Shown in pieces: positions 12,034 to 23,250 of a stretch of DNA of 64,000 bases. Under the pieces are notes generated by a model. It was not told where the DNA came from and did no database searches. It worked only from the letters and a program-made list of their open reading frames with translations. The stretch covers positions 769,501 to 833,500 of the forward strand of contig CAMXCT020006223.1 in assembly GCA_947184155.2 (NCBI GenBank), given 5' to 3'. The stretch comes from Cladocopium goreaui (Eukaryota > Sar > Dinophyceae > Suessiales > Symbiodiniaceae). Numbering within the stretch: the stretch's first letter is position 1; each line of letters starts with the position of its first letter. Made by a program: the position numbers and the translations under genes.

Positions 12034-12048
12034 CTTGCGCGGTGACAC
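12034..12048 (+). promoter_or_regulatory. Candidate trans-splice acceptor/short leader of gene A
   Basis: An AG (12,032-12,033) lies 15 bases before the ATG of gene A. Dinoflagellate mRNAs receive a spliced leader at such sites. The assignment is inference from position. Confidence 0.3.
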
Positions 12049-14278
12049 ATGGCCTCTTCCAGTAAGCGAGCGCGCACTGGCAATGAGTCCTACTACCGAA
12101 ACTTGGGATTTTCCAAGCTGTTGGGAGCAGAAGGATCTATGATATCTGGATTAAAATATATTTAAATACATGATACATTAATTTTCTCGACCCCAACTTT
12201 GATCTGTAAAGTTTAGATTTAACATGATTTCCCCCCCAAACCAGTGATTTTTGGACAATTTGGTTATAGTCATAGTATCGATCAAAATTAGCAACCACCA
12301 AAACGATCAAAATGGATGCTTTGATATGATATAAAAGGTCTAATTGTGCGGATCCACTCGTACGCCTTTGACCCGATATGGTACTCAGATTCCTACAGAT
12401 CCGTGTGCGCTCCAGTTTCTCTCCATTTCTTTGCCCCCTTTTTATCCATTCTTTAGGGATATCCCGGATATCCCAATGCCTTTTCGCCGGGTGAAGCCAC
12501 GCTGGTCAGGACACGTGGATGGCGTGAAATGTGACCGGGCCTTGTTGGAAGCTGCTGAGCGAGTGGCCAGCAATGGCCCCATTGGTTTGGTTGATGCCAT
12601 GGATCTCTGGGACAAAGCAAAGGATGGTGTGCGGCTCAGATCGTTTTTGGAGCTGTTTATAGTCCCCATTATATTGGATAGATTTGGAGAGTATGACATT
12701 AGTATAACCCCTATATGATATCATCAAGATAATCAAGATGGGTTTGGAACACTGCTCATTTAGTGCTGGGGAGGTATTTAAAAAAAACTGGTGGTAGGCT
12801 GCAGTCCTTTTCTGAGTTGGAATGTCCCAAGTTGAAGTTGATGCACTGTACACCGTACTGCCAGTGAGGCAACAGGATCACGGAAGTGGAGAGACATACC
12901 TTGGGCTGCCGGGTGCAGATTTTGGTTATTTCTATGCGCATCCTTGATTGATGTAAACCTGTGATAATCTGACAACCTGTGTACTGTTGGCAACCGTTCA
13001 CGGGGGTATACACAGCCGCTACGTGAGTGTATCGCTGACGTCCTTCGGAAGCCCATTTTTGGGGGGTATGAAACCGATCCTGTCCAGGTTTACTTTGTGT
13101 TGAGTTGATTTGGCCCATGATACTTTCAGTACTTGCAAGATACCAACCAACTGCCTAGGAATGTTGGCTTTGGTGGGCCAGCTTACGTTTAATTCTCAAT
13201 TGTAGTACGCTGCTTAGTTCCAAACTTGGACTTAATTTGGATGGTTTGACTTTAATAGGTTTTGATTCCAAACATATCCAAGAATGGCGCTGCAAACAGG
13301 CCAGCCATTTTCAGATGGCCAATGCCCTAGCCATTTCACCCAGCATTTGAGGCTGGGTGGTTGAGCACCTGGAGTTCACGGAAAAGGGGAGGGCATTTAT
13401 GGAGCAGCAGCTGCTAGATGGCTACTTGGTTCAAGTCCTGAGGAAAACTAAGACTTCCAACTTAAAGGAAGTTTACTGAAGATCCAAGAACCCACCGATT
13501 TTACTACACGAAGAATGTGGGTTTTGAGTCATTTGGGTCATGTTCAATCTCAATCATTTTCCCAGTTTTGCAAAGACTTGGCCACCGAAGGATCTTACTA
13601 CACGAGCATTGGACGCACCAAGTACAGCCGCGCATTGCTGCAGCGGGCTGAAACATTCTCTGCTGAGCAAAGCATCTCACAACAACAGGCGATGGCCGAA
13701 AGATACGGAAAGGATTGGGGGTTTGATCTGGTGCCGTGGTGGTGGGATTATTACTATATGTAATCGTTGTTCTCCCCAGCAGGCAGTGGATCTTTGGCAA
13801 TTGGCCCTGGATGGCGAACGTTTGGGCGACTGCGAGCGGCGCACGCTCCGGTGCCTAAGCTGCACAATTGGACACTGCTTGTTCGTTCCAAAGGACATTT
13901 TTTGGAGAGTTTCTACAAAACACGAGTGTGTTTTTCGATGGAAACGGATGGTTTTTGAAACTCCATGTCACAAAACAATGAATTTTGAATTTCACTGAAG
14001 GATGTTGAAGGACATGTTTACTTTCTGGTTTCCGTATGAGGAATATTGTCACCAAAGGCAACCCCTGTATGCACCACTTCGCAACAGTTGACAGGGCTAA
14101 CATGTTCTTGACTGTTGCTTATGAAGATATGTGGACATGCATGTTTCTACTGCTGCTTGCTGTACCCCTGTGCCATGGGTGTGCTTGCGCAGGTACGTCC
14201 TACAGAATTTGAATGCAACCACTGGTGCAAGGAAATTTCTGCTGGCTAAGCATTTTGGCAGAACAATTATCACGAAAG
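12049..14278 (+). CDS. Gene A: two-domain DGVKYDR-family protein
   Basis: Seven exons join in frame: 12049-12106, 12510-12626, 12869-12904, 13352-13420, 13591-13688, 13783-13850, 14193-14278. The start MASSSKRARTGNESYYRN matches the start of gene B. Domain 1 reads HVDGVKCDRALLEAAE, then DAMDLWDKAKDG, ITEVERHTLGWVVEHLEFTE and AFMEQQL. Domain 2 reads YYTSIGRTKYSRALLQRAE, QAVDLWQLALDG, DCERRTLRYVLQNLN and ARKFLLAKHF. The consensus (DGVKYDR.LLE.A, LW..A.DG, E..TL.YV) resembles a small domain of unknown function that I recall from dinoflagellates and some marine bacteria. Donors are GA, GT, GC, GC, GC, GT. Exon lengths 58, 98 and 68 are identical to the matching exons of gene B. The 3' end after 14,278 (GT donor) was not found, so the gene may be incomplete. 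Confidence 0.75.
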
Positions 14279-14417
14279 GTAGCGTCAGCTACCTGAGTTC
14301 TCCGTGCTTCAGCACAATCATAGGGGGTATTGGGGGGCCAGCCCGTGCAAATCGTGGAATTCTCGACGATATCAATTATAAGGGGAGCCCCCCCCGAGAG
14401 ATGGACTGTTAGGAACT

Positions 14418-14570
14418 ATGCGACAAAAGGCCTTTAACAGAAATGATCTGGAGAGAGAGAAGAAACATTCATCCTCAGGTTATAGCTCATCTTCAATCAT
14501 AACTTGCTGCTACGCTTTGGCTCTTCACTTGTACTTAAGCACACACTTGCTTCTCTGGATAAAGCTTTTG
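14418..14570 (+). repeat. Dispersed 150-bp repeat, copy 1
   Basis: Starts ATGCGACAAAAGGCCTTTAA and runs through TTGCTGCTACGCTTTGGCTC to a TTCTCT..AAAG end. It matches 22,920-23,070 in the same orientation with scattered changes. Both copies are followed within about 130 bases by A/C-rich simple sequence (AAGAAC here), as in retroposon tails. The second copy sits just after the transposase-like gene, so it may instead be the end of that element. Confidence 0.7.
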
Positions 14571-14679
14571 CAGCAGCATTTGACAACATGTTTCTTGCTA
14601 GTGTATACTCTTGTCCACTGCATTTGCAAAAGCCCTTCAAACAAAATTATCAAGACACATCAGGTAACCATATTAGATA

Positions 14680-14848
14680 ACCACAAGAACAAGAACAACA
14701 GCAAGAAAAAAGAACAAGAAGAGAACACAAACATAAAAAGACCCACGACAAGAAGAAAAAGGAGAACAAGAAGAAAAGGGACAAGAAGAACAAGATGAAC
14801 AACAACAGCAGGAGCGCAGCAGGGAGAGGCGACGATGACGACGACGAT
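14680..14848 (+). repeat. AAGAAC/GACGA simple sequence
   Basis: Degenerate AAGAACAAGAAC and AAGAAGAA tracts, then a GACGATGACG tract at about 14,830-14,850. Confidence 0.7.
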
Positions 14849-14854
14849 GACCTA

Positions 14855-16262
14855 GGCTCTCTGAACCATCTCGCTAATTTGCATCTAGGTGGCTCCCTGA
14901 GGCATCTGGTCTTTTCAATGTCATCTGAACCTACGTGTGGCTCTCTAGGCCATCTTGCCTGTTGCAATGTCATCTGTCTCTAGGTGGCTCTCTGGGCCAT
15001 CTTCTCTGTTACAAGGTCATTTGTCTCTAGGTGGCTCCCTGGGCCATCTTGTCTGTTACAATATCATCTGTCTCTAGGTGGCTCTCTGGGTCATCTTGTC
15101 TGCTACAATGTCATCTGTCTCTAGGTGGCTCTCTGGGCCATCTTGTCTGTTACAATGTCATCTGTCTCTAGGTGGCTCTCTGGGCCATCTTGCCTGTTAC
15201 AATGTCATCTGTCTCTAGGTGGCTCTCTGGTCCATCTTGCCTGTTACAATGTCATCTGTCTCTGGGTGGCTCTCTGGGCCATCTTGTCTGTTACAAGGTC
15301 ATTTGTCTCTAGGTGGCTCCCTGGGCCATCTTGTCTGTTACAATATCATCTGTCTCTAGGTGGCTCTCTGGGTCATCTTGTCTGCTACAATGTCATCTGT
15401 CTCTAGGTGGCTCTCTGGGCCATCTTGTCTGTTACAATGTCATCTGTCTCTGGGTGGCTCTCTGGGCCATCTTGCCTGTTACAATGTCATCTGTCTCTAG
15501 GTGGCTCTCTGGGCCATCTTGCCTGTTACAATGTCATCTGTCTCTAGGTGGCTCTCTGGGCCATCTTGCCTGTTACAATGTCATCTGGCTCTGGGTGGCT
15601 CTCTGGGCCATCTTGTCTGTTATAATGTCATCTGTCTCCAGGTGGCTCTCTGGGCCATCTTGCCTGCTACACACTCATCTGTCTCTAGGTGGCTCTCTGG
15701 GCCATAGTGTCTACAGCCTCATCCTTGTCTGCTACACACTCATCTGTACCTAGGTGGCTCTCTGGGCCATCTTGTCTGCTAAAAATGTCATCTGTCTCTA
15801 GGTGGCTCCTTGGGCCATCTTGCCTGTTGCAATGTCATCTGTCTCTAGGTGGCTCTCTGGGCCATCTTGCCTGTTACAATGTCATCTGTCTCTGGGTCGC
15901 TCTCTGGGCCATCTTGCCTGTTACAATGTCATCTGTCTCTAGGTGGCTCTCTGGGCCATCTTGCCTGTTACAATGTCATTTGGCTCTAGGTGGCTCTCTG
16001 GTCCATCTTGCCTGTTACAATGTCATCTGTCTCTGGGTGGCTCTCTGGGCCATCTTGTCTGTTATAATGTCATCTGTCTCCAGGTGGCTCTCTGGGCCAT
16101 CTTGCCTGCTACACACTCATCTGTCTCTAGGTGGCTCTCTGGGCCATAGTGTCTACAGCCTCATCCTTGTCTGCTACACACTCATCTGTACCTAGGTGGC
16201 TCTCTGGGCCATCTTGTCTGCTAAAAATGTCATTTGTCTCTAGGTGGCTCTCTGGGCCATCA
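14855..16262 (+). repeat. 47-bp minisatellite with higher-order repeats
   Basis: About 28-30 head-to-tail units of 47 bases, each with CTAGGTGGCTCTCTGGGCCA, a TCTTG(C/T)CTGTTACAATG part and TCATCTGTCT. Two higher-order duplications are visible. A six-unit block repeats at 282 bases (variant ACAAGGTCATTTG at 15,011 and 15,293). A larger block repeats at 442 bases (variant TCTACAGCCTCATCC at 15,711 and 16,153). Open frames across it are by-products of a unit whose stops are rare in one frame. Confidence 0.95.
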
Positions 16263-17384
16263 TGTTTGCAACCATCTCAAAGGCCCTCACATTTCTCACG
16301 GCAGAGTTTGGCGCATTCACCGGATCTGTTTGTCTTTCAAGGATCAGAAAAGGTAGCAAGGCTTCAGTATTTATTTTTCTGCAGGTCATGTATGCATGCA
16401 TGGCAAGAAACCACAGCACACGCAAGCATGAATTTCATGATTGAATTGAATCACTTGTTTTTCCACAGGTTTTGCTTGTACCTTCCATTATGGATGCTTT
16501 CTTGGAACAGTACGATCGACAGAGGGCATTGGCTGAATCCGATGACTCAGTTCTGCAGGCGAGGCATCCAGACCTCGATGTCGACCAGACATTCGATTTG
16601 TCTCAGGCGTCAACTCAGCCGTTGATGCCTTCTGAAGCGAACCATGCCCTCCTAAATTTAAGACTTCCGGGATGTGGCAAAAGCTGCCAGACCCAATATT
16701 ATTTCTTAGTGTTTTTCTAGTGGTTTTGGAGCGTTTCAGATTAGTGGTGTATAAGAGGGTTTCCTGGAGGTGGGAGAGTGGGAGTGGGCAGGGGAAAAGT
16801 AACCAGCAAAATTGTCAACTGTGGAGTGGTTTGAGACACTTTTTTTCATAAGAATGCTGTCCTTTTTGTGGAATCTCCTTTGAAGAGCCACTGCTTGAAC
16901 CATTTTAGATTGAAGCCTAAGCTACTAGTCACTAGTCACTACTATATAGTCCCTGATACCCCTCAACACCAACATCTTTCGCTCTCAACGGCTTGGCGAA
17001 ATCCACGACAGCAATTTCAAGTTTTCGATCAAATCAAGCAAGCAAACCAAACGGAAAGACAAACAATGAATATTGTTATAATATATAGTGACTATATATA
17101 ATATAGTGTAAATTGTATTGTCAGAATCATATATCGTATATATTACATTGTACATACTTTGGAAATATCGTTCCTCTCTAACAGGACCCACTAAGACATA
17201 GAGGAATAGCACCATCAATCAGGTACAGAGATACCAAAATAAGTTGAACAGACAGATTCTCTTTCACCAACTGAAATCAGACAACTCAAATTTACAATCT
17301 ACAAGTTGCTTGGCCTGCTGCGATCCAAAAAGAGTAGCTAAATCAGAGACTTCATGAACCCTTTTGGAAACATGCTATTTCGAA
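16263..17384. other. Spacer with one possible exon
   Basis: After the minisatellite a stretch at 16,467-16,700 opens after TTTTTCCACAG and reads MDAFLEQYDRQRALAESDDS, then QTFDLSQASTQP. The acceptor and GC-rich composition are exon-like, but no family is recognised. The remainder is AT-rich with no motif. Confidence 0.3.
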
Positions 17385-18445
17385 ACGCTATTTCAAAACG
17401 CTAGAAAAACCCTAGAAAAACGCTAAAACTCGAGGTTTTAGCGTTTTTCTAGCCTTTTTGGAGCAAATTACCTTAGGAACCCGAAAAACGCTAGAAAAAC
17501 GCTAGAAAAACACTAAAACTCGAGGTTTTAGCGTTTTTTTTTGCGTTTTTGGAGCAAATTACCTTAGGGATCGAAAAACGCTAGAAAAACGCTAAAAAAA
17601 CGCTAAAAAAACACTAAAACTCGAGGTTTTAGCGTTTTTCTAGCGTTTTTGGAGCAAATTACCTTAGGAGCCCGAAAAACGCTAGAAAAACACTAAAAAA
17701 ACGCTAAAAAAACACTAAAACTCGAGGTTTTAGCGTTTTTCTAGCGTTTTTCGGGTTCCTAAGGTAATTTGCTCCAAAAACGCTAGAAAAACGCTAAAAC
17801 CTCGAGTTTTAGTGTTTTTTTTGCGTTTTTTTAGCGTTTTTCTAGCGTTTTTCGGGCTCCTAAGGTAATTTGCTCCAAAAACGCTAGAAAAACGCTAAAA
17901 CCTCGAGTTTTAGCGTTTTTTTAGCGTTTTTCTAGCGTTTTTCGATCCCTAAGGTAATTTGCTCCAAAAACGCAAAAAAAAAACGCTAAAACCTCGAGTT
18001 TTAGTGTTTTTCTAGCGTTTTTCTAGCGTTTTTCGGGCTCCTAAGGTAATTTGCTCCAAAAACGCTAGAAAAACGCTAAAACCTCGAGTTTTAGTGTTTT
18101 TCTAGCGTTTTTTTTATGTTTTTCTAGCGTTTTTCGGGCTCCTAAGGTAATTTGCTCCAAAAACGCTAGAAAACCGCTAAAAGCTCGAGTTTTAGTGTTT
18201 TTTTAGCGTTTTTTTAGCGTTTTTCTAGCGTTTTTCGATCCCTAAGGTAATTTGCTCCAAAAACGCAAAAAAAAACGCTAAAACCTCGAGTTTTAGTGTT
18301 TTTCTAGCGTTTCGAAATAGCGTTTTTCTCGGGGTCCTAGGTAATTTGCTCCAAAAACGCTAAAACCTCGAGTTTTAGTGTTTTTCTAGCGTTTTTCTAG
18401 CGTTTCGAAATAGCGTTTCGAAATAGCGTTTCGAAATAGCGTGGG
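17385..18445. repeat. Mirrored array of CTCGAG-centred hairpins
   Basis: Eleven CTCGAG sites at 17,429, 17,519, 17,620, 17,721, 17,801, 17,902, 17,993, 18,083, 18,184, 18,285 and 18,367 (spacing 80-101). Each sits in a hairpin built from AACGCTAGAAA / TTTCTAGCGTT blocks. Between hairpins lies a non-palindromic spacer GGAGCAAATTACCTTAGG. The first four units have the spacer in that orientation and read AAAACTCGAGGTTTT; the other seven have the reverse complement (AAAACCTCGAGTTTT). Orientation flips in the spacer near 17,765. Spacer-end variants (AACCC, AGCCC, GATCG) are mirrored around the centre for two units on each side. Single-stranded DNA or RNA from this stretch would fold strongly. The right edge has three CGAAATAGCGTTT units. 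Confidence 0.9.
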
Positions 18446-20334
18446 CTTTTGGAATCGTGATGCTGTTTGTTCAGGCGGCATTCGGCTTTTCTGAAATTCT
18501 CACAATCACGAACCAATCCTTTTGGTTTCACAGTGGTTCCTGTTCCTTGATTTTGATGATGCATCCAAGTTGCACATCAGTCAGAAACAGAGTCAGTACC
18601 ATCATGATTGGTTGACCAGCCCAGCAATTGTTTCATCCAGTAGCAGTTCAGTAGTGGCAATGCAGCAATGACTCAAGTTCAGTAACAGAACACCTTTCAT
18701 TCTAAATATCCTAACTAAGAGTTACAGATTCTAAAGTTGTCACATTTTCTAAAACCTTTGGGATACAGTCTAGAGTCTAGAGTCTAGAGGGTTCCAGATA
18801 TCGAACAACATAGATATTGAAGCTTGGCTAAGCAGACGAATAGTATTTACTGACCATCCTTTCTTGACTTAAATTTAAACTCACGCATTGTCATACATTC
18901 CAACAGGGCCCCTTGCCTGAACTGTGAACTTAGAAATCTATATTTTCCTTTCAATATTGAAGTACTTTCTATGATGGGTTCCAGTATGAGTAGGGTAGTT
19001 CCAATATTTGTCAGAACCCACACCCAAAGATTGACAACAAGTTTTCTTTCAGCGTTCCCCAAGCAACTTGCCTCTGCTTGTGAGCAAAACGGTGGACACA
19101 ACACAAGGAACTGAGCAAACCAAACCGCAATCACCTTAAATCTGTGGACAAAAAAATGGAAAGCCAAAACATTAACAAAATAAACGCTAATCAGACACGC
19201 TAGAGAAATACTAAATAATCACTAAAAAATAAATTTTGATACCCAACAGTGTTTCCCACTTCTGGGAGTCTTAATCCTAAATGAAGTCTTGACAGCTTGG
19301 ATGCCTCTCGCCATGAACCAAGACTACGGGCCTGGTCGGGAGGGCTCGTGGGAATTTCATGCAGACAAAGAACATCTCCCGGCTGGACTTGCAGAGCAGA
19401 TGGATTTGCTGCGTGAAAAGATTGATGACCTATTTGCTGCACCTGGGTCGTTTCGCTCTAAAAGGGAACGGGAGCGACTGGTGCGAAAAAAAAATGCAAG
19501 AAGTCGCGTAAGAATCGCAGCAACTATTGGCAGTAAAACCATTGGTTTCCTTGGCAACCACTTCTGCATTCCATCATCCCTTGTACGTTCAAGACTCCTA
19601 TCAAACCATTCGTCCGGCCTTATTGCCACAGTTACTTGATATCAGTTAAAGGCATCAAAAAAGGCAAATTGCCAATCTATTCTAGCAGCTATGGGGATAA
19701 ATATTGTCTTGTCCAAAGGTGGTGGCCAATGACAGCCAAAGTGTTGCCACAACTCAAAAAACTGCGATCGGCCGATGAAAAAGGGCAAGCCTAGCGTGAA
19801 CTCATGGGTTGCAAAGTATTGGAGCCAATCAGTCACACAACATTATACGCCAATCATGTCAATGGTCTACCGCACACGGTTATTCTAATTATCTAAAAAA
19901 CAGCACGAGTTTGTTGCTCCTTTCGTGCTTGCTGCCACCATGTTTCACCCGGCTTTGTGCCAGAGAGATTCAGAGAAGACTTTAGCACAGCTGTGTTGTC
20001 TAAACCTACTTGTCTTTCGGAGACCAATTCACCCCTGTTTCTTCGTGGCCCCCCCTCCCGATAAGAATCTTCCTTGGTTGTAGATGTTTTCCTTGGTTCT
20101 CTTCCCTCTGCAACTTTGTCTCCGTGCTCCTGTGGCCTTGTTGCTTCAAGCTTCATCGCAGTAAACATGTTCCCTGTGTCTTTCTGTCAAGTCCTTTTCC
20201 TTTCACACACATGGACAGCCTAGCCTTCCGATTTTCTTGTTACATATGCAATGCAAACACCGCATAGCCACCCTTCCCAATCAGTTCGCACATCAACCTT
20301 GCACTTCTACCAATATCTCCCTCAGCCACGCTTC
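18446..20334. other. Region with no firm gene
   Basis: A stretch at 19,310-19,520 reads AGLAEQMDLLREKIDDLF then RSKRERERLVRKKNARSRVR, which looks like a basic helical segment and could belong to the transposable element that follows. Nothing else supports a gene. Confidence 0.3.
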
Positions 20335-20637
20335 ATGGCAGCCAATGCCCCCGATGATGAGGATGAAGGCATTGGAGAGCTCATCGTCTCTGAGGTTATC
20401 CGGCTGGTTGAAGAGGAGATACAACGATATATTGCAACTTTGCAGAATCAGCGAGAACCTGCCCAAGAAGGAAATGATTGCAAGCTGTGCCCATTTCGAA
20501 AATTTCCTCGCAGAGACCGCTTGTTGCAGCACGTGCAGAAATACCATTGCAAAGATAGGCTGTTCACAGCCAATGGGCGCAGCCAAGCTCAATGGAACAT
20601 CCTCTTAGCATTGTTTGAGCAAGAACAGGCGGGATAA
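20335..20637 (+). CDS. Small C2H2 zinc-finger protein of the transposase-like unit
   Basis: 100 codons from ATG 20,335 to the stop at 20,637. The N-terminus is acidic (DDEDEG) and a helix follows (ELIVSEVIRLVEEEIQRY). A C2H2 finger spans residues 49-71 (C49, C52, H66, H71; CKLCPFRKFPRRD..QH...H). It precedes the transposase-like frames on the same strand and could be their N-terminal DNA-binding part, since a finger before a DDE core is common in transposases. Confidence 0.5.
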   Translation: MAANAPDDEDEGIGELIVSEVIRLVEEEIQRYIATLQNQREPAQEGNDCKLCPFRKFPRRDRLLQHVQKYHCKDRLFTANGRSQAQWNILLALFEQEQAG

Positions 20638-20842
20638 CCCCATATTTCAAAGTCAAAACCTCACATAACCGTGCTCTTGGTTGCCAGGTCGAATGCAGCA
20701 CGAATGGGGCCATGTTTCATCGCTTAATTGCTTTCGCCCAAGAAGAAACAAACTCTTTCAGCTACGTAGATTTGAAGGGTAGCCACACGCTGACCCTAAT
20801 AACATCGGTCGACAACTTTCTCTGCCACAGGTCTCTTGCCCA

Positions 20843-22824
20843 TTGCAGCCCCCTCAGCTCCAGAGCAAGCTGCTTCATACATCTGCAACCATGTTGCGAC
20901 AATGGATTTCGCCCGACGCTGCCACGCAAAGATACTTGGCCACTCACAATGGCTTCGACTTGGTGCAGTGCCTCACATCCACAGGTATGCGATATCTTCT
21001 CAAAGCACAGACAGTAAACTCCCGGCGACTTCACAAGAAGCTGTACTATGATCATACTCTGGTCAATGTCCTCCTCCCGACCATGCTCAAGCACGCTGGC
21101 AAATCCGAGCCGACCTTTCTGGAACTCACACGACATTTTGTTCTAAGTGGATCTCCCTGTGCTCTCCTTGGCTTACGCAACCGTTTGACGCGGAGACGAC
21201 TTATGGAAGATTTATGGACGCTAGAGCCTATCACTAGTCTTCGCCGAAAGTGTATCAACAAGTGCACGAAGCAAGGTGAGTGGACAGTCTTGTCGCACGA
21301 TGCAACCTTCAAAAGCTTGTTTTCAGTACTGGGGCAGGACAAGATGTCACAGAAAGCAGGGGAATCCACGCAGTGCACTCCATCCTGGGCAAAAGTGGTG
21401 CACTGCCTGGCCTCTGTGCGCAACACACAGAGGGCAAAACATGCTTCCGGAATGCTTCTGAAACCTTGCTACCTCCTGACGCGCGACAAACAACACGATG
21501 GATTTTCTCAGACACACCGAAAACAATCTTGGCAGCAGCTGCAGATTTGTATCCAAGTCTCATTGGGGTGGCTGAAGATCCAATACATCTGGTCTTCCGC
21601 GTCGAAGCCTGCTTTGGAGAACGCAGAACACCACGCTCTCGCTTATGTTTGCATATACAGAAGAAGTTTACAATCCCTGCGCCTGGATCCATCTATGATG
21701 GTGAAAGCAGTCATGAGCTTTCGCAAGGCCCCTGCTTTGTTCCAACGTTGCCCTTTTTAAAAGCTTACTTCCCATCAATTCACACTTCCCGTCAATACAT
21801 CATGTCTCCCTTTCGACCTGTCATTTGCAGGACGATGGAAAGCCGCACAAATACAGCCGCGTCATGTAGATCGAGATTGGACACAATATTCCCAAGCAGC
21901 TTATCAACATCACCAGGACTACATCGACGACATCCAAGAAGTGTGTCTTCGGCATCCCAGTGAAATGAACCGCCGGAATTCCAGCGGACAGACACTGAGG
22001 CAAATCTTAGTCAATGGGGCAGGTTTCGAACATTTTGCTTTCTTGCTGAACGGAAGTCGAGCCATCCATGATCTTACCAGTGAAGACCGATGCATCTTGG
22101 CCACAGGAACGACTGCAAACGAGGCTTTACACAGTCAGTTCAACGCTTGTCAACGTGCTACCGTTCAGCAACACCAAGAAAGTGTCGATGTCATCCTGCA
22201 AGCCTTCTCTATGGCGAAGCTGTTGGCGCATCAGCCTCTTGCTGTCAGAGCTCATGTAATTTTATTCCTTTTGCAAGAAAAAAGTTGCGCCAACCATTAA
22301 ATTCCCTAGAGAAGGCCTTATGCATCCCTATTCATTGAAAGACAAGCATCCATATCACATAGCTTGTGCCCTTTTTGTTCCCGCCAAGGTCTGCTGCCTA
22401 CAACCCAATGATTGCGCAGAGATCGCAAGGTCAGCTTCTTGCTCTGCTGGAGGGCATCCTTGGCTTGGAGTTTTGTCAGCCATTTGGGGAACAGGCTGCG
22501 CTTCCAGCCACCAACAGAGCAGCCATTGTGCGCCCTGTGCATGGAGCTGACCCGCAAAAACTCCGGCACTTTAAGACTGTGGCGGCGGTGCAAAGACGGC
22601 AATGGGCAAAGCATGTGGAAAAACGAAAGTCCCGCAACAATGCCGGGCGAATCAAGCGCACAGTTTTCACGAAACGCAAGGAACGCAAGCCTCGACGACC
22701 AATAAAAACAGCTGCTTGCACTGCAGTCTTCCTTGTCACTTTCGACCATGTCACCTTCAAAGTTAGAAACGGCATTCATGAGTCATGTTGCACTCGCATT
22801 CTTGCTCATGGCTGTCCACATTGA
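20843..22824 (+). pseudogene. Decayed DDE transposase-like gene of a dinoflagellate repeat family
   Basis: Frame 2 (20,843 to about 21,350) reads MLRQWISPDAATQRYLATHN and ends in WTVLSHDATFKSLFSVLGQD, where the Asp would be the first catalytic residue. Frame 1 then carries GIHAVHSILGKSGALPGLC, IFSDTPKTIL (second Asp) and GVAEDPIHLVFRVE up to about 21,690. Frame 2 resumes near 21,800 with WTQYSQAAYQHHQDYIDDIQ and LATGTTANEALHSQFNACQR; Glu in NEALH may be the third acid. The last frame (22,366-22,824) is strongly basic, with IKRTVFTKRKERKPRR. I recall a family in Symbiodiniaceae with a GTTSNEALHAE motif and a basic tail, present in many copies. Frame changes could be introns or decay; there are at least two. 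Confidence 0.55.
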
Positions 22825-22919
22825 TCTTACAACTCTAAGATTCTAAACTACCTTCTGCGCGGGTCATTATGTTCAAAATGTTAAGCCACTAGCTTCACAC
22901 TTCCTTGTGCGAGATCAAT

Positions 22920-23070
22920 ATGCGACTAAAGGCCTTTAACAAAAATGACCTGGAGAGATAAGGAACAGCTATCCTCAGGGTTTTAGCTCATCTTGCATGA
23001 ATTCTTGCTGCTACGCTTTGGCTCTTCACTTGTATTTAAGCACGCACTTGCTTCTCTGCTAAAGTTTTTT
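22920..23070 (+). repeat. Dispersed 150-bp repeat, copy 2
   Basis: Matches 14,418-14,570 in the same orientation (ATGCGACTAAAGGCCTTTAA; TTGCTGCTACGCTTTGGCTC). It lies about 100 bases after the last transposase-like frame and is followed by a CAA/CAG-rich tract. Confidence 0.7.
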
Positions 23071-23143
23071 ACAGTACCGTAGCATTGTCCAACCTGTTTT
23101 TTGGGCTATTCTATGATCATACTCTGGTCCTCTTCGACAATTG

Positions 23144-23250
23144 ACAACGACAACGACAACAACAACAACAACAACAACCACAACCACAACCACAACCTCA
23201 ACCTCCAAAACAACAGCAGCAGCAACAGCAACAGCAGCAGCAACAAGAAC
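23144..23250 (+). repeat. CAA/CAG simple repeat
   Basis: ACAACGACAACAACAAC, then CAACCACAACCACAACC, then CAGCAGCAACAGCAACAG units without interruption. Confidence 0.85.

Noticed and set aside
14855-18445. CRISPR-like array
   Set aside because: The 47-bp units are head-to-tail with no unique spacers, and the hairpin units share one spacer; the context is eukaryotic.
18847-19167. 106-codon - strand frame with hydrophobic stretches
   Set aside because: No homologous motif, AT-rich composition unlike the confirmed exons, and no partner exon.
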